Positions 1 through 7,767 of a DNA stretch of 64,000 bases are shown one piece after another; within the stretch, counting starts at the first letter, position 1; every line of letters begins with the position of its first letter. The stretch is from Amycolatopsis azurea DSM 43854 (GTDB lineage: Bacteria; Actinomycetota; Actinomycetes; Mycobacteriales; Pseudonocardiaceae). The position numbers and the translations under genes are program-made. The notes beneath the pieces were generated by a model. The model saw only the letters and a program-made list of their open reading frames with translations. It was not told the DNA's origin and ran no database searches. The stretch is from contig NZ_MUXN01000011.1 of the NCBI RefSeq assembly GCF_001995215.1, forward strand, positions 179,307 through 243,306, written 5' to 3'.

Positions 1-90
1 TTTCGCAACACCCGAGGTCGGCCACATTTGCCTTACCCCTCAATAGAACACGAATCGCCACTCACGACCACCTGGACCGGCGCCTCACCC
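1..90. repeat. Left-edge intergenic stretch with half-arms of dispersed palindromes
   Basis: No gene is seen before base 85. Bases 1-10 (TTTCGCAACA) match the end of the right arm of the GTGAAAGCCAC palindromes found later, so the window edge probably cuts one. Bases 51-68 (CGAATCGCCACTCACGAC) match 7733-7750 exactly, and contain the CCACTCACGAC right arm of the palindromes at 16244 and 29251. The longer stretch 29-89 resembles 7468-7527 (TGCCTTACC, AGAAC, CCACTCACGACCAC, CGCCTCACC in the same order). Read as solo arms of a dispersed repeat family. Confidence 0.6.
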
Positions 91-2325
91 GGGCAGCAGT
101 GCCAACTCGGCCGAAGCCTGTTCCCTCCAGGCGTTGAACGACGGCGCGGTGGAGAGCTCCACGGCCAGGGTGAGGCACTCCCTGGCCTCTTCGAAGGCCC
201 CGGCTTCCCGCCATGCCCGTCCCTCGCGGATCGCGCTGATCACCTCCAGCCCGTCGAAACCGCCTTCCCACGCGAGCCATCGGCTGGTGCGGTAGTGGCT
301 CGCCGCTTCCCGCCATTCGGCGAGTGCACCGAGAACGTCACCGATGGCGCGCAGGGTCAGGGTCTGCAGCAGCTGGTGGAAACCGGGATACGTGTCGCTC
401 GCCAGCCGTTCGGCGTCGGAGAGCACGGCCCGGTGCACGGCGAGCGCCTCGGCGTGCCGTCCGGCGTTGAGCAGCGCGCGCCCGTACATGTTCCGCGCCG
501 TGGTCTGTCCGTCCCAGAACGGCAGTTCGTCCGCCAGCTCGTACCCGCGCTTCGCGAACTCGAACGCTTCGTCGCTCTCGCCGATCAGCCGCAGCACCTG
601 GCCGAGGTAGATGGACGCCCAGGTCTGCTCGACGCGGTCACCGATCCGGACCGCGATGTCCAGCGCGCGGCGGTGCGTCATCACGGCGCCTTTGTCGTCA
701 CCGGAACAGACACTGCTGGCCCAGCCGACGAAGTTGAGCAGTTTCGCCTCGGCCCCGGCGTCGCCCAGCGCGCTCGCCGCCGCCGCGCCGAGCGAGAAGA
801 TCTCCAGCCACGGCTTCTGGGCACTGCGCCCGTCGGAATACCAGTGCAGCGCGACGGCGAGGTCGCGGACTTCCCGGTGCCAGCCCCGCCGCGCCGCCAG
901 CCGATGCGCGGCGACCCAGTTCGTGCCTTCGACGTCCAGCCAGCGGGCGAGCTCGTCCCGCGAGCCGAACCGCCCGGTCTCCGGTGCCTTGGGATAGAAC
1001 AACTTGGCCGCTTCGGTCGCCTTGTCGAGCAGGTGGGCGAGCACGATTTCCCGCGTGGCCGAATCCTCCTCCGCGTCGAACCGTTCCTCGGCGAACAGGC
1101 GGATCAGGTCGTGGAACTGGTGACGTTCCGGTTCGGCCGTCGTCTGCAGCAGGCTGGCGTCGACGAGTTCGTCGAGATGCTCGTGGACGTCGCCCTGGGA
1201 GACGCCGGAAACGACACCCGCGAGTTCGGCGCCGAAGTCGGCGCCCGGCACGGTCGCCAGCCGCCGGAACAGCCGGCGCGCGCCCGCCGAAACCGCGCGA
1301 TACGAGAGGTCGAACGCCGACCGCAGCTGGAGATCGCCCACCGCGAGTGCCCGCAGCCGGGTGCTTTCGTCGCGCAGCCGGTCGGCCAGATGGGCCAGGG
1401 ACCACTGCGGCCGGGTCGCGAGCCGGTTGCCCGCGATCCGGACCGCGAGCGGCAAGTACCCGCACAGCTCGACGAGTTCCCGCGCGGCGGCCGGTTCCGC
1501 GCGCACCCGGTCGGCGCCGACGATCTTGGCGAGCAGCCCGGTCGCGCCGCCGTCGGAAAGCGGTTCGAGCCCCAGCCAGCGGGCGCCTTCGAGGCCGGCG
1601 AGCGTGCGACGGCAGGTGATCAGGGTGAGACTGTCCGGCCCGGCGGCCAGCAGCGGCCGGACCTGCGCCTCGTCGGCGGCGTTGTCGAGCAGCAGCAGCA
1701 CTTTCCGGTCTGCGAGCAGCATCCGCAGCAACGCCGACCGTTCGCTTTCGGCGGCGGGGACCTGCCCCGGCGCGACGTCCAGCGCGCGCAGCAGCCGATC
1801 GAGCGCGGCCCCGGCGCTCAGCGGTTCGTCGTCCATCCCGCGCAGGTCCACCGCGTAGCCGCCGTCCGGGAAATCCGGGCGCCACCGGTCCGCCGCGGTC
1901 ACCGCGAGCGCGGTCTTCCCGACCCCGGCCTGCCCGACGATCGCGATCACGCCGCCACCTTCGGCGACCTTGGCGGACAGCTGCTCCAGTTCGCTTTCCC
2001 TGCCGGACAGATCCGCCAGCGGCGCGGGCAGCGCGCAGGTCGCCGCGACCTGCGCGGCCAGCGCCGGATTCCGGCGTCGTCCCTGTTTGGCGACGGTCAG
2101 GAAGAACTCCCGGTCGCGGCCGGTCAGGCCGAGCGCGTCCGCCAGCACTTCGGCGGAGCGCTGCTGGGCGGCTCGCGCGCGGCCGCGTTCCAGCTCGCGC
2201 AGGGCCCGGACGCTGATCCCCGAAGCCTCGGCCAGCCGCCCCTGTGTCCAGCCCGCGGCCCGGCGGTGTTCGAGCAACAGCTTGCCGAACACCGACCGCG
2301 TCTCAGGCGCTTCCACCGGTTCCAC
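85..2325 (-). CDS. XRE-family HTH regulator with NB-ARC ATPase and TPR-like repeats
   Basis: A 746-aa cytoplasmic regulator. Residues about 13-70 form an XRE helix-turn-helix (WTQGRLAEASGISVRALREL). An NB-ARC/STAND ATPase follows, with Walker A GQAGVGKT at 131-138 and a Walker B-like VLLLLDNAADE near 205-220. The second half is helical repeat sequence of TPR type (GESDEAFEFAKRGYELA). STAND proteins of this build act as ligand-triggered switches that alter DNA binding, often in secondary metabolism; the target here is unknown. The frame stays open upstream, but that part is antisense to the next gene. The GTG at 2325 (or 2316) is the first start that gives a complete HTH; no clear ribosome site is visible, so the message may be leaderless. 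It is divergent from the LuxR gene at 2419. Confidence 0.85.
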   Translation of the reverse strand: MEPVEAPETRSVFGKLLLEHRRAAGWTQGRLAEASGISVRALRELERGRARAAQQRSAEVLADALGLTGRDREFFLTVAKQGRRRNPALAAQVAATCALPAPLADLSGRESELEQLSAKVAEGGGVIAIVGQAGVGKTALAVTAADRWRPDFPDGGYAVDLRGMDDEPLSAGAALDRLLRALDVAPGQVPAAESERSALLRMLLADRKVLLLLDNAADEAQVRPLLAAGPDSLTLITCRRTLAGLEGARWLGLEPLSDGGATGLLAKIVGADRVRAEPAAARELVELCGYLPLAVRIAGNRLATRPQWSLAHLADRLRDESTRLRALAVGDLQLRSAFDLSYRAVSAGARRLFRRLATVPGADFGAELAGVVSGVSQGDVHEHLDELVDASLLQTTAEPERHQFHDLIRLFAEERFDAEEDSATREIVLAHLLDKATEAAKLFYPKAPETGRFGSRDELARWLDVEGTNWVAAHRLAARRGWHREVRDLAVALHWYSDGRSAQKPWLEIFSLGAAAASALGDAGAEAKLLNFVGWASSVCSGDDKGAVMTHRRALDIAVRIGDRVEQTWASIYLGQVLRLIGESDEAFEFAKRGYELADELPFWDGQTTARNMYGRALLNAGRHAEALAVHRAVLSDAERLASDTYPGFHQLLQTLTLRAIGDVLGALAEWREAASHYRTSRWLAWEGGFDGLEVISAIREGRAWREAGAFEEARECLTLAVELSTAPSFNAWREQASAELALLPG

Positions 2326-2418
2326 CGCTGTCCATTCAACCGGCAGGCTTCGGCCGAGGAAAAGCTGCCCCCTGGTTCCGCTTGTCCCGCCTTCTCCGGG
2401 GCCGGTTACCTGGAAAGC

Positions 2419-3063
2419 ATGTCGACGACCATGACGACACCCGTCCGGCCGATGGCCAGGACCCAGGAACGCGGGGAGATCCGGGTCGCCGTGCACGCCG
2501 GTGACCCGCTCGTCCGGGCGGGCCTGCGCAGCGCGCTCGGCGACGGCCCCGGCATCATCCTGCGGGACGATCCGGAGCAGGCCGACGTCCTCGTCGCGGT
2601 CGCGGGAACCGAACCGCGCCGGATCCCGGCCGGACCGGCCCGGCTGGTGCTGGTCGCGGATCAGCCCAATCAGGCGGAACTGTGGGCCGCGGTGGAACGC
2701 GGGCTCGCCGTCGTCGTCGACCGCGCCGAGGCCACGCCCGCACGGCTGCGGCGCGCCGTCACCGACGCCCACGCGGGCCGGGGTGATCTGCCCGCCGATC
2801 AGCTCGGCAGCCTGCTGCGCGGGATTTCGCGGCTGCACAAGGAAGTTCTCGAGCCGCGCGAGCTGACCCTCAGCGGCCTTTCGCCGCGGGAGACCGAAGT
2901 GCTCCGGCTGCTCGCGGACGGCTTCGACACCGGCGAGATCGCCCGGCGGGTGGCCTACTCCGACCGGACCGTGAAGAACATCCTGCACGGTCTGCTCAGC
3001 CGGTTCGGTCTGCGCAACCGCACGCACGTCGTCGCCTACGCGCTCCGCGAAGGCCTCATCTGA
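2419..3063 (+). CDS. Small LuxR-family regulator with receiver-like domain lacking the phospho-Asp (paralogue 1 of 4)
   Basis: A 214-aa DNA-binding protein. The C-terminal 62 residues are a LuxR/GerE helix-turn-helix (SPRETEVLRLLADGFDTGEI, then YSDRTVKNIL). The N-terminal part begins like a receiver domain (IRVAVHAGDPLVRAGLRSAL), but the strand that should end in the phosphoacceptor Asp reads ADVLVAVAG, so ordinary phosphorylation is unlikely. It is divergent from the XRE/NB-ARC gene with 93 bp between them and ends 9 bp from the convergent paralogue at 3073. ATG 2419 is preceded by a weak GGAAAG; ATG 2431 is an alternative. Part of a four-member family with 3073, 53461 and 54485. Confidence 0.85.
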   Translation: MSTTMTTPVRPMARTQERGEIRVAVHAGDPLVRAGLRSALGDGPGIILRDDPEQADVLVAVAGTEPRRIPAGPARLVLVADQPNQAELWAAVERGLAVVVDRAEATPARLRRAVTDAHAGRGDLPADQLGSLLRGISRLHKEVLEPRELTLSGLSPRETEVLRLLADGFDTGEIARRVAYSDRTVKNILHGLLSRFGLRNRTHVVAYALREGLI

Positions 3064-3072
3064 CGACCGCCT

Positions 3073-3696
3073 TCAGATGACTCCCTCACGGATCGCGTAA
3101 GCCACGGCGTGCGACCGGTTCCGCAGCCGTAGCCGGTCGGTGACGGCGTAGATGATGTTCTTCACCGTGCGTTCCGAATAGGAGAGTTCGGTGGCGATCT
3201 CACCCGTGTCGAGCCCGTCGGCCATCAGGCGCAGGACGTCGATCTCCCGCGAGGAGAGCGCGGCACCGGCGGGCCCGCTCGGCGCGAGCATCTCGCGGTG
3301 GAGCCGCTCGGCGTGTTCGGCCAGCCGGTCGAGCAGATCGGGGGGCGGGGTCGCGCTTCCCGACGCGGCGACGCGGACGCTGTCGGCCACGCGCGCGTCG
3401 GTCGCCGCGGACCTCGGCAGGATGGCGACCACCCGGCACGCCACGGCGGCCGCGAGCCCGCCCTCCTCGATCCGGTCGGTCACCAGCACGATCGGCTTGC
3501 CGAGTTCGGCGGTGACCGCACGCAACGCGGTGACCGCGTCGGGCGAAAACCGTTCGAAGGCGGCGACGACGACGTCCGTTTCTTCCCGTGTCCGGTCATC
3601 GACCACGCGCACGGCCGCCCGGGTGTCGAGGAGGTCGGCCATTCCGGCCTTCGTGATGGGGTCCAGGGCGCAGACCCTCACCCGAACTGCTTGCAT
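3073..3696 (-). CDS. Small LuxR-family regulator with receiver-like domain lacking the phospho-Asp (paralogue 2 of 4)
   Basis: A 207-aa regulator, converging on paralogue 1. The C-terminal LuxR helix-turn-helix (SSREIDVLRLMADGLDTGEI, YSERTVKNII) is nearly the same as in the other three copies, and the last residues RNRSHAVAYAIREGVI are almost shared with 2419 and 53461. The N-terminal domain has the opening acidic patch (VCALDPITKAGMADLL) but no aspartate where the phosphoacceptor belongs (TDVVVAAFERF). Start ATG 3696 is preferred because GAAGAGGA lies just upstream; ATG 3723 would add nine residues. Partner signal and target are unknown. Confidence 0.85.
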   Translation of the reverse strand: MQAVRVRVCALDPITKAGMADLLDTRAAVRVVDDRTREETDVVVAAFERFSPDAVTALRAVTAELGKPIVLVTDRIEEGGLAAAVACRVVAILPRSAATDARVADSVRVAASGSATPPPDLLDRLAEHAERLHREMLAPSGPAGAALSSREIDVLRLMADGLDTGEIATELSYSERTVKNIIYAVTDRLRLRNRSHAVAYAIREGVI

Positions 3697-4022
3697 GTGT
3701 TCCTCTTCTGCCGCGGACGCCATTCAGTCCACTGTGGATCTTCGGTTTGTCAAGAGCCGCAAGGACAAAAAGCGTTGCCCGCGCGAGCGCGCCGACCTCT
3801 TGTACGGTGGAGATCGGGTAGCGGCCCGCCTGGGTGACCCCCACACCCGACGGTGGGTCGCTCCCTCTTCCGCGCGGCTCGTGGCGATTCTCGCCCGCCG
3901 CGAACGGCCCGGCAACGCGTTCGGCCGTGTCCTGCTTCCCCCGCCAGCCGAGACTGGCCGAAGGGGCATCCGCTGGTCCGATGATTCGAATAAAGTGCCT
4001 TCGAGCTGTGCAAACGCCACTT
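3697..4022. other. Intergenic region, no gene seen
   Basis: This gap separates the divergent LuxR gene and the RHH operon. An 80-codon open frame at 3834-4076 has no recognisable product and ends inside the operator palindromes, so I do not call it. AAAGTGCC and CCACTTTGG stretches near 3993-4025 may extend the operator region described next. No terminator-like hairpin is obvious. Confidence 0.5.
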
Positions 4023-4085
4023 TGGCGCCGCTTGGCACCACTTTGTCCTTGCAATGGCACCATCGTGGTGCCATGATGGCATCAT
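4023..4085 (+). promoter_or_regulatory. Nested palindromic operators overlapping the RHH gene start
   Basis: TGGCACCA occurs at 4033-4040 and again at 4055-4062, where it forms a perfect inverted repeat with TGGTGCCA at 4066-4073 (3-bp spacer). TGGCGCCG at 4023-4030 is a related half-site. Immediately after, ATGATGGCATCAT at 4073-4085 is a perfect 13-bp palindrome that contains the ATG start of the RHH gene. Short palindromic half-sites repeated in register are typical operators of ribbon-helix-helix autoregulators, so self-repression of the operon is inferred. No ribosome-binding site precedes the ATG. Confidence 0.7.
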
Positions 4086-4620
4086 GGATTTGACGCCCTT
4101 TGTGGACAACGTTCGCCGGGAGCTCGCCGTCGCCGCCGAGGCGGGGGGAGCCGAGGCGAGCGCTCTCGCCGAACGACTGACCGCGCCGCTCGCGTCGGCC
4201 ATCCGTCTCGCGCTGCTGGACGCGTTGTCCGCCGCGTCGGACGAGATCACCCGGGACCTCGCGCCCGGTTCGGTCGAGGTCCGGCTTCGTGCCGGGGAAG
4301 CCAGCTTCGCCGTCACGCTTCCCGCGGTCGGCCAGGCCGGGCCCGGGGCGGCATCGGTGCCGGAGCCTCCGGCGCCGCCGATGCCGCCACTGCCCCCGAT
4401 TCCGGACGAGGAAGGGGCCACGGCCCGCATCAACTTCCGGTTGCCGGAACAGCTCAAGGCACGAGTCGAGGAGGCCGCGGCCGCGCAGGGCCGTTCGGTC
4501 AACGCGTGGCTCGTGCGGGCCGCGTCCGCCGCGTTGCGACCGTCGGAACCGGCCACTCCGCACGGCACGCCGGGCGGCGGTCTTCCCGGCACGCAGCGGT
4601 ACACCGGCTGGGTCAGCTAG
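4084..4620 (+). CDS. Ribbon-helix-helix regulator (HicB/Arc-like C-terminal domain)
   Basis: A 178-aa protein. Residues about 113-151 form a ribbon-helix-helix DNA-binding domain (ARINFRLPEQLKARVEEAAA, then GRSVNAWLVRAASAAL). The N-terminal 80 residues are a helical/beta domain (DLTPFVDNVRRELAVAAEAG), joined by a proline-rich linker at 93-107 (PEPPAPPMPPLPPIP). It is the first gene of an operon with a DUF4097 protein and a DrrAB-type exporter. Although HicB-like by sequence, no HicA or other toxin gene lies beside it, so a role as transcriptional autorepressor of the exporter operon is more likely than antitoxin. Start 4084 is chosen because ATG 4054 would place coding sequence across the operators; the message may be leaderless. 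Confidence 0.85.
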   Translation: MDLTPFVDNVRRELAVAAEAGGAEASALAERLTAPLASAIRLALLDALSAASDEITRDLAPGSVEVRLRAGEASFAVTLPAVGQAGPGAASVPEPPAPPMPPLPPIPDEEGATARINFRLPEQLKARVEEAAAAQGRSVNAWLVRAASAALRPSEPATPHGTPGGGLPGTQRYTGWVS

Positions 4621-4678
4621 GGCCTAGACCCCGCAGACCAGCACAAACACCCAACACACCACCTTTCAGGGGACAACC

Positions 4679-5524
4679 ATGCCTTCTTTCGCCACTCCGG
4701 AACCCATCGTCGCCGACCTCGAACCGGTCGTCGGCACCGTCCGCATCGTCGCCGGGGACCGCGCCGAAACGGTCGTCGAAGTCGCTCCGATGGACGCGAA
4801 CAACGACTCCGACGTCGCGGCCGCCAAGCGGACCGTCGTCGAGTTCTCCGGCGGCACGCTGACGGTCCGCGCGCCGAAGATGCGCCTGCTCGACTTCTCC
4901 CACCGGACGAGGTCGATCGACGTGACCATCGAACTGCCCGCCGGCTCCCGGGTGCAGGGGAGCACCGGCCTCGGCGATCTGACGGTGACCGGGCGGATCG
5001 GTTCGTGCAGCTACAAGTCCGGGACCGGGCACATCCGGCTCGACCACGCCGGCGAGGTGAAACTGCGCTCCGCGTCCGGGAGCATCGTCGTCGGGCACGT
5101 CGACGGCGACGCCGACATCAGCACGAGTTCCGGCCGGGTGGAGGTCGGCACGATCACGGGCACCGCGGTGGTCAAGAACTCCAACGGATCCACCACGATC
5201 GGGACGGCCGGTGACTCGATCCGCCTCCGCTCGGCCAACGGAGACATCACCGTCGACAAGGCCGAGAGCGGTGTCGAAGCCAAGACCGCCAACGGTTCCG
5301 TCCGCGTGCTCGACGCGGCCAGGGGCACGCTCACCCTCGACACGTCGATGGGGAGCATCGAGGTCGGCGTCCGCGAGGGCAGCGCGGCCTGGCTCGACGT
5401 GAACACCCGCTTCGGCCGCGTCATCAACGACATGACCGCCGCCGGCGCGCCCGGTGACACGACCGACAAGCTCGAAGTCCACGCCGGGACCGCCGTCGGC
5501 GACATCATCGTTCACCGTTCCTGA
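4679..5524 (+). CDS. DUF4097-family beta-repeat protein
   Basis: A 281-aa protein made almost wholly of short beta-strand repeats with alternating polar and glycine positions (GSIVVGHVDGDADISTSSGR, GSTTIGTAGDSIRLRSANGD), the pattern of the DUF4097 family (single-strand beta-helix, adhesin-like). No signal peptide is seen, so it is probably cytoplasmic. It lies 58 bp after the RHH gene and 32 bp before the ABC ATPase, with ribosome site CAGGGGAC ahead of ATG 4679. In actinobacteria this family is often placed beside RHH regulators and DrrA-like transporters; its biochemical role is unknown and may be sensing or scaffolding. Confidence 0.85.
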   Translation: MPSFATPEPIVADLEPVVGTVRIVAGDRAETVVEVAPMDANNDSDVAAAKRTVVEFSGGTLTVRAPKMRLLDFSHRTRSIDVTIELPAGSRVQGSTGLGDLTVTGRIGSCSYKSGTGHIRLDHAGEVKLRSASGSIVVGHVDGDADISTSSGRVEVGTITGTAVVKNSNGSTTIGTAGDSIRLRSANGDITVDKAESGVEAKTANGSVRVLDAARGTLTLDTSMGSIEVGVREGSAAWLDVNTRFGRVINDMTAAGAPGDTTDKLEVHAGTAVGDIIVHRS

Positions 5525-5556
5525 TCCGCGACTTCTCACACCCCAGGGGAATCCAC

Positions 5557-6507
5557 ATGAGACACCCGGCAATCTCCGCGACCGGACTGCGCAAGTCCTA
5601 CGGCGACAAGGTCGTCCTGGACGGTATCGACCTGCACGTCCCGACCGGCACCGTCTTCTCGCTGCTCGGCCCGAACGGCGCGGGCAAGACCACCACGGTC
5701 AACATCCTGTCCACTTTGGTCGGTCCGGACGCCGGTGGCGCGACCGTCGCGGGAGCCGACCTGGCCACCGATCCGGACGGCGTCCGCGCCGCCATCGGCG
5801 TCACCGGCCAGTTCTCCGCCGTCGACAACCTGCTCACCGGTGAGGAGAACCTGTTCCTCATGGCGGATCTGCACCATCTGCCACGCCGCGCGGGGCGCAA
5901 GCGTGCCGCCGAACTCCTGGAGCGGTTCGAACTGACCGACGCCGCCAAGAAGACGCCGGCCACCTTCTCGGGTGGCATGCGCCGCAAGCTCGATCTGGCG
6001 ATGACGCTGATCGGCGATCCCAAGGTCATCTTCCTCGACGAACCGACCACCGGTCTCGACCCGCGCAGCCGCCGCACGATGTGGGAGATCATCCGGGACC
6101 TCGTCCACAGTGGGGTGACGATCTTCCTCACCACGCAGTACCTGGAGGAGGCCGATCAGCTCGCCGACCGCGTCGCGGTACTCGACGGCGGCCGGATCGT
6201 CGCGCTGGGCACACCCGACGAACTGAAGCGGCGCGTGCCCGGCGGGCACATGCAGCTGAAGTTCCCCGACACCATCGCGTTGCGCGACGCGACCCGTGCG
6301 CTTCGAGTGTCCACTTCGGACGAAGAGGCCCTGGTGCTCCGCGTGCCGACCGACGGCACCGTCACCGCCCTCCGCGCGGTGCTGGACCGGCTCGACGCCG
6401 AGGCGGTCGCCGTCGACAGCCTCACCGTGCACACCCCGGACCTCGACGACGTGTTCCTCAGCCTCACCGGTCACCGGACCGAAGCGACCAAGGAGATGGC
6501 CCGATGA
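5557..6507 (+). CDS. ABC transporter ATP-binding protein, DrrA type
   Basis: A 316-aa ATPase energising the permease encoded next. Walker A GPNGAGKTT lies near residues 39-47, the signature is FSGGMRRKLDLA, Walker B is KVIFLDEPT, and the switch motif is TTQYLEEADQLADR, with Gln in place of the usual His. That substitution is characteristic of daunorubicin-resistance-type (DrrA) ATPases. The C-terminal 90 residues form the usual DrrA extension. The ribosome site is CCAGGGGAA. Its stop overlaps the permease start (ATGA), implying translational coupling. The exported substrate cannot be read from sequence; a hydrophobic drug or lipid-like compound is typical of the family. Confidence 0.93.
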   Translation: MRHPAISATGLRKSYGDKVVLDGIDLHVPTGTVFSLLGPNGAGKTTTVNILSTLVGPDAGGATVAGADLATDPDGVRAAIGVTGQFSAVDNLLTGEENLFLMADLHHLPRRAGRKRAAELLERFELTDAAKKTPATFSGGMRRKLDLAMTLIGDPKVIFLDEPTTGLDPRSRRTMWEIIRDLVHSGVTIFLTTQYLEEADQLADRVAVLDGGRIVALGTPDELKRRVPGGHMQLKFPDTIALRDATRALRVSTSDEEALVLRVPTDGTVTALRAVLDRLDAEAVAVDSLTVHTPDLDDVFLSLTGHRTEATKEMAR

Positions 6508-7292
6508 GCACCCTGTCCCTTTCGATGCGCGACTCGGCGACCATGCTGCGCCGCAACATCCGGCACATGCAACGGTATCCGTCACTCACCATCATGCTGA
6601 TCGGCCAGCCGATCGTGTTCCTGCTGCTGTTCGTCTACGTCTTCGGCGGGACGCTCGGGAACGGGCTCGGCGGTGGGGGCGGCAGAGCCGAGTACGTCGG
6701 CTACGTCACGCCCGCCATCCTGCTCGTGACCGTGTGCAGTGCCGCACTCGGCACCGCGATCTCCGTGGCGACGGACATGACCGAGGGCATCATCGCCCGG
6801 TTCCGCACGATGGCGATCAGCAAGGCCTCGGTCCTGACCGGGCACGTCATCGGCGCGTTCATCCAGACGGCGTTCGCCCTCGCCGTGGTCTTCGGGGTCA
6901 CGCTGCTCGTCGGCTTCTCGCCGACGGCCGGCGTCGGCGAGTGGTTCGCCGTGGTCGGCGTGCTGTTGCTGCTGACCATCGCGCTCACCTGGCTTTCGGT
7001 GGCGCTGGGCCTGGCGGCGAAGAGCGTGGAGACGGCCAGCAACACACCTATGATCTTCATGCTGCTGCCGTTCCTCGGCAGCGGGTTCGTGCCGACGGAC
7101 TCCATGCCCGCCTGGCTGCGCTGGTTCGCCGACTACCAGCCGTTCACACCGGTCATCGAGACCATCCGGGGACTGCTGCTCGGCACCCCGATCGGCGACA
7201 GCGGCTGGTTCGCGGTCGGCTGGTGCGTCGTGCTCTCGACGGTCGGGTACCTCTGGTCGAAGTCCTTGTTCGCCAAGGAACGTGACCGCTGA
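6504..7292 (+). CDS. ABC-2 type permease, DrrB-like
   Basis: A 262-aa integral membrane protein with about six hydrophobic spans (PSLTIMLIGQPIVFLLLFVY, YVTPAILLVTVCSAALGTAI, FIQTAFALAVVFGVTLLVGF and others) and the ABC-2 family motif near the third loop (TDMTEGIIARFRTMAISKAS). It pairs with the overlapping ATPase gene to form an exporter. It is the last gene of the operon and is followed 22 bp later by a strong hairpin terminator. Confidence 0.92.
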   Translation: MSTLSLSMRDSATMLRRNIRHMQRYPSLTIMLIGQPIVFLLLFVYVFGGTLGNGLGGGGGRAEYVGYVTPAILLVTVCSAALGTAISVATDMTEGIIARFRTMAISKASVLTGHVIGAFIQTAFALAVVFGVTLLVGFSPTAGVGEWFAVVGVLLLLTIALTWLSVALGLAAKSVETASNTPMIFMLLPFLGSGFVPTDSMPAWLRWFADYQPFTPVIETIRGLLLGTPIGDSGWFAVGWCVVLSTVGYLWSKSLFAKERDR

Positions 7293-7314
7293 GCCTGAGT
7301 GAGACTGGGGGTCG

Positions 7315-7350
7315 CCCGGGCCGGAACCGCTTGCCCGGTTCCGGCCCGGG
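7315..7350 (+). terminator. Hairpin terminator after the ABC permease gene
   Basis: A perfect 14-bp inverted repeat, CCCGGGCCGGAACC at 7315-7328 and its complement at 7337-7350, with an 8-nt loop. It sits 22 bp after the permease stop. There is no T-run, as is common for actinobacterial hairpin terminators. Confidence 0.75.
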
Positions 7351-7378
7351 GCGCTTTGCGTCACGGCTCAGGGCTGAT

Positions 7379-7431
7379 GTCCCCAATGTGGCATTGGGGA
7401 CGCTGAGCGTCCCGAATGTGGCATTGGGGGC
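7379..7431. repeat. Tandem palindromes of the CCAATGTGGCATTGG type
   Basis: GTCCCCAATG-TGG-CATTGGGGAC at 7379-7401 is a perfect inverted repeat. A second, slightly decayed copy (GTCCCGAATG-TGG-CATTGGGGGC) follows at 7409-7431, joined by CGCTGAGC. A further GAGCGTCCCGGGCGAGGC near 7650 resembles the junction. The arrangement of two tandem hairpins is not explained by a single terminator. Confidence 0.7.
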
Positions 7432-7467
7432 TTCGCGGGGGCCTGGCAGAGAGCCGTTTGGCACGTA

Positions 7468-7760
7468 TGCCTTACCGCTCCAGAGAACCGAATCACCACT
7501 CACGACCACGCTCATCGACGCCTCACCGCCGCGTGACTGGTCGGACGGCACGGGTGATCAGACGGACGACACGGGTGATTGGAGGGACGACACGCTCGTG
7601 ACCGGGCCTCGACGCGTGTCGAGGTCGCGAGCGCCACGCATGAGACGTTGAGCGTCCCGGGCGAGGCGCACGAGACACTCACCTCCCGGACCGACGCACG
7701 AACAGCCGAGCACGACATGGTCAGCCCTAGCCCGAATCGCCACTCACGACCCACTTGACC
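7468..7760. repeat. Gene-free stretch with dispersed-repeat fragments
   Basis: No gene is called between 7293 and 7767. Bases 7468-7527 resemble 29-89, and 7733-7760 (CGAATCGCCACTCACGAC followed by CCACTTGACCCG) resembles both 51-68 and the sequence leaving the palindrome at 29251-29310 (CCACTCACGACCCGCTTGACCCG-like). Between them, 7536-7590 carries short imperfect repeats of GGACGACACGGGTGAT. The stretch reads as accumulated remnants of the intergenic palindrome families. Confidence 0.5.
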
Positions 7761-7767
7761 CGCGGGG

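Noticed and set aside
28..2418. Very long plus-strand open frame (part of a 1011-codon frame) opposite the XRE/NB-ARC gene
   Set aside because: Its translation is low-complexity Arg/Pro/Gly-rich sequence antisense to a protein with clear domains. Only the part from 2419 is a real gene.
3834..4076. 80-codon open frame upstream of the RHH gene
   Set aside because: No recognisable product, no ribosome site, and it runs into the operator palindromes.
4084..4620. RHH protein as antitoxin of a toxin-antitoxin pair
   Set aside because: No small toxin-like gene precedes or follows it; the next genes are DUF4097 and an ABC exporter.
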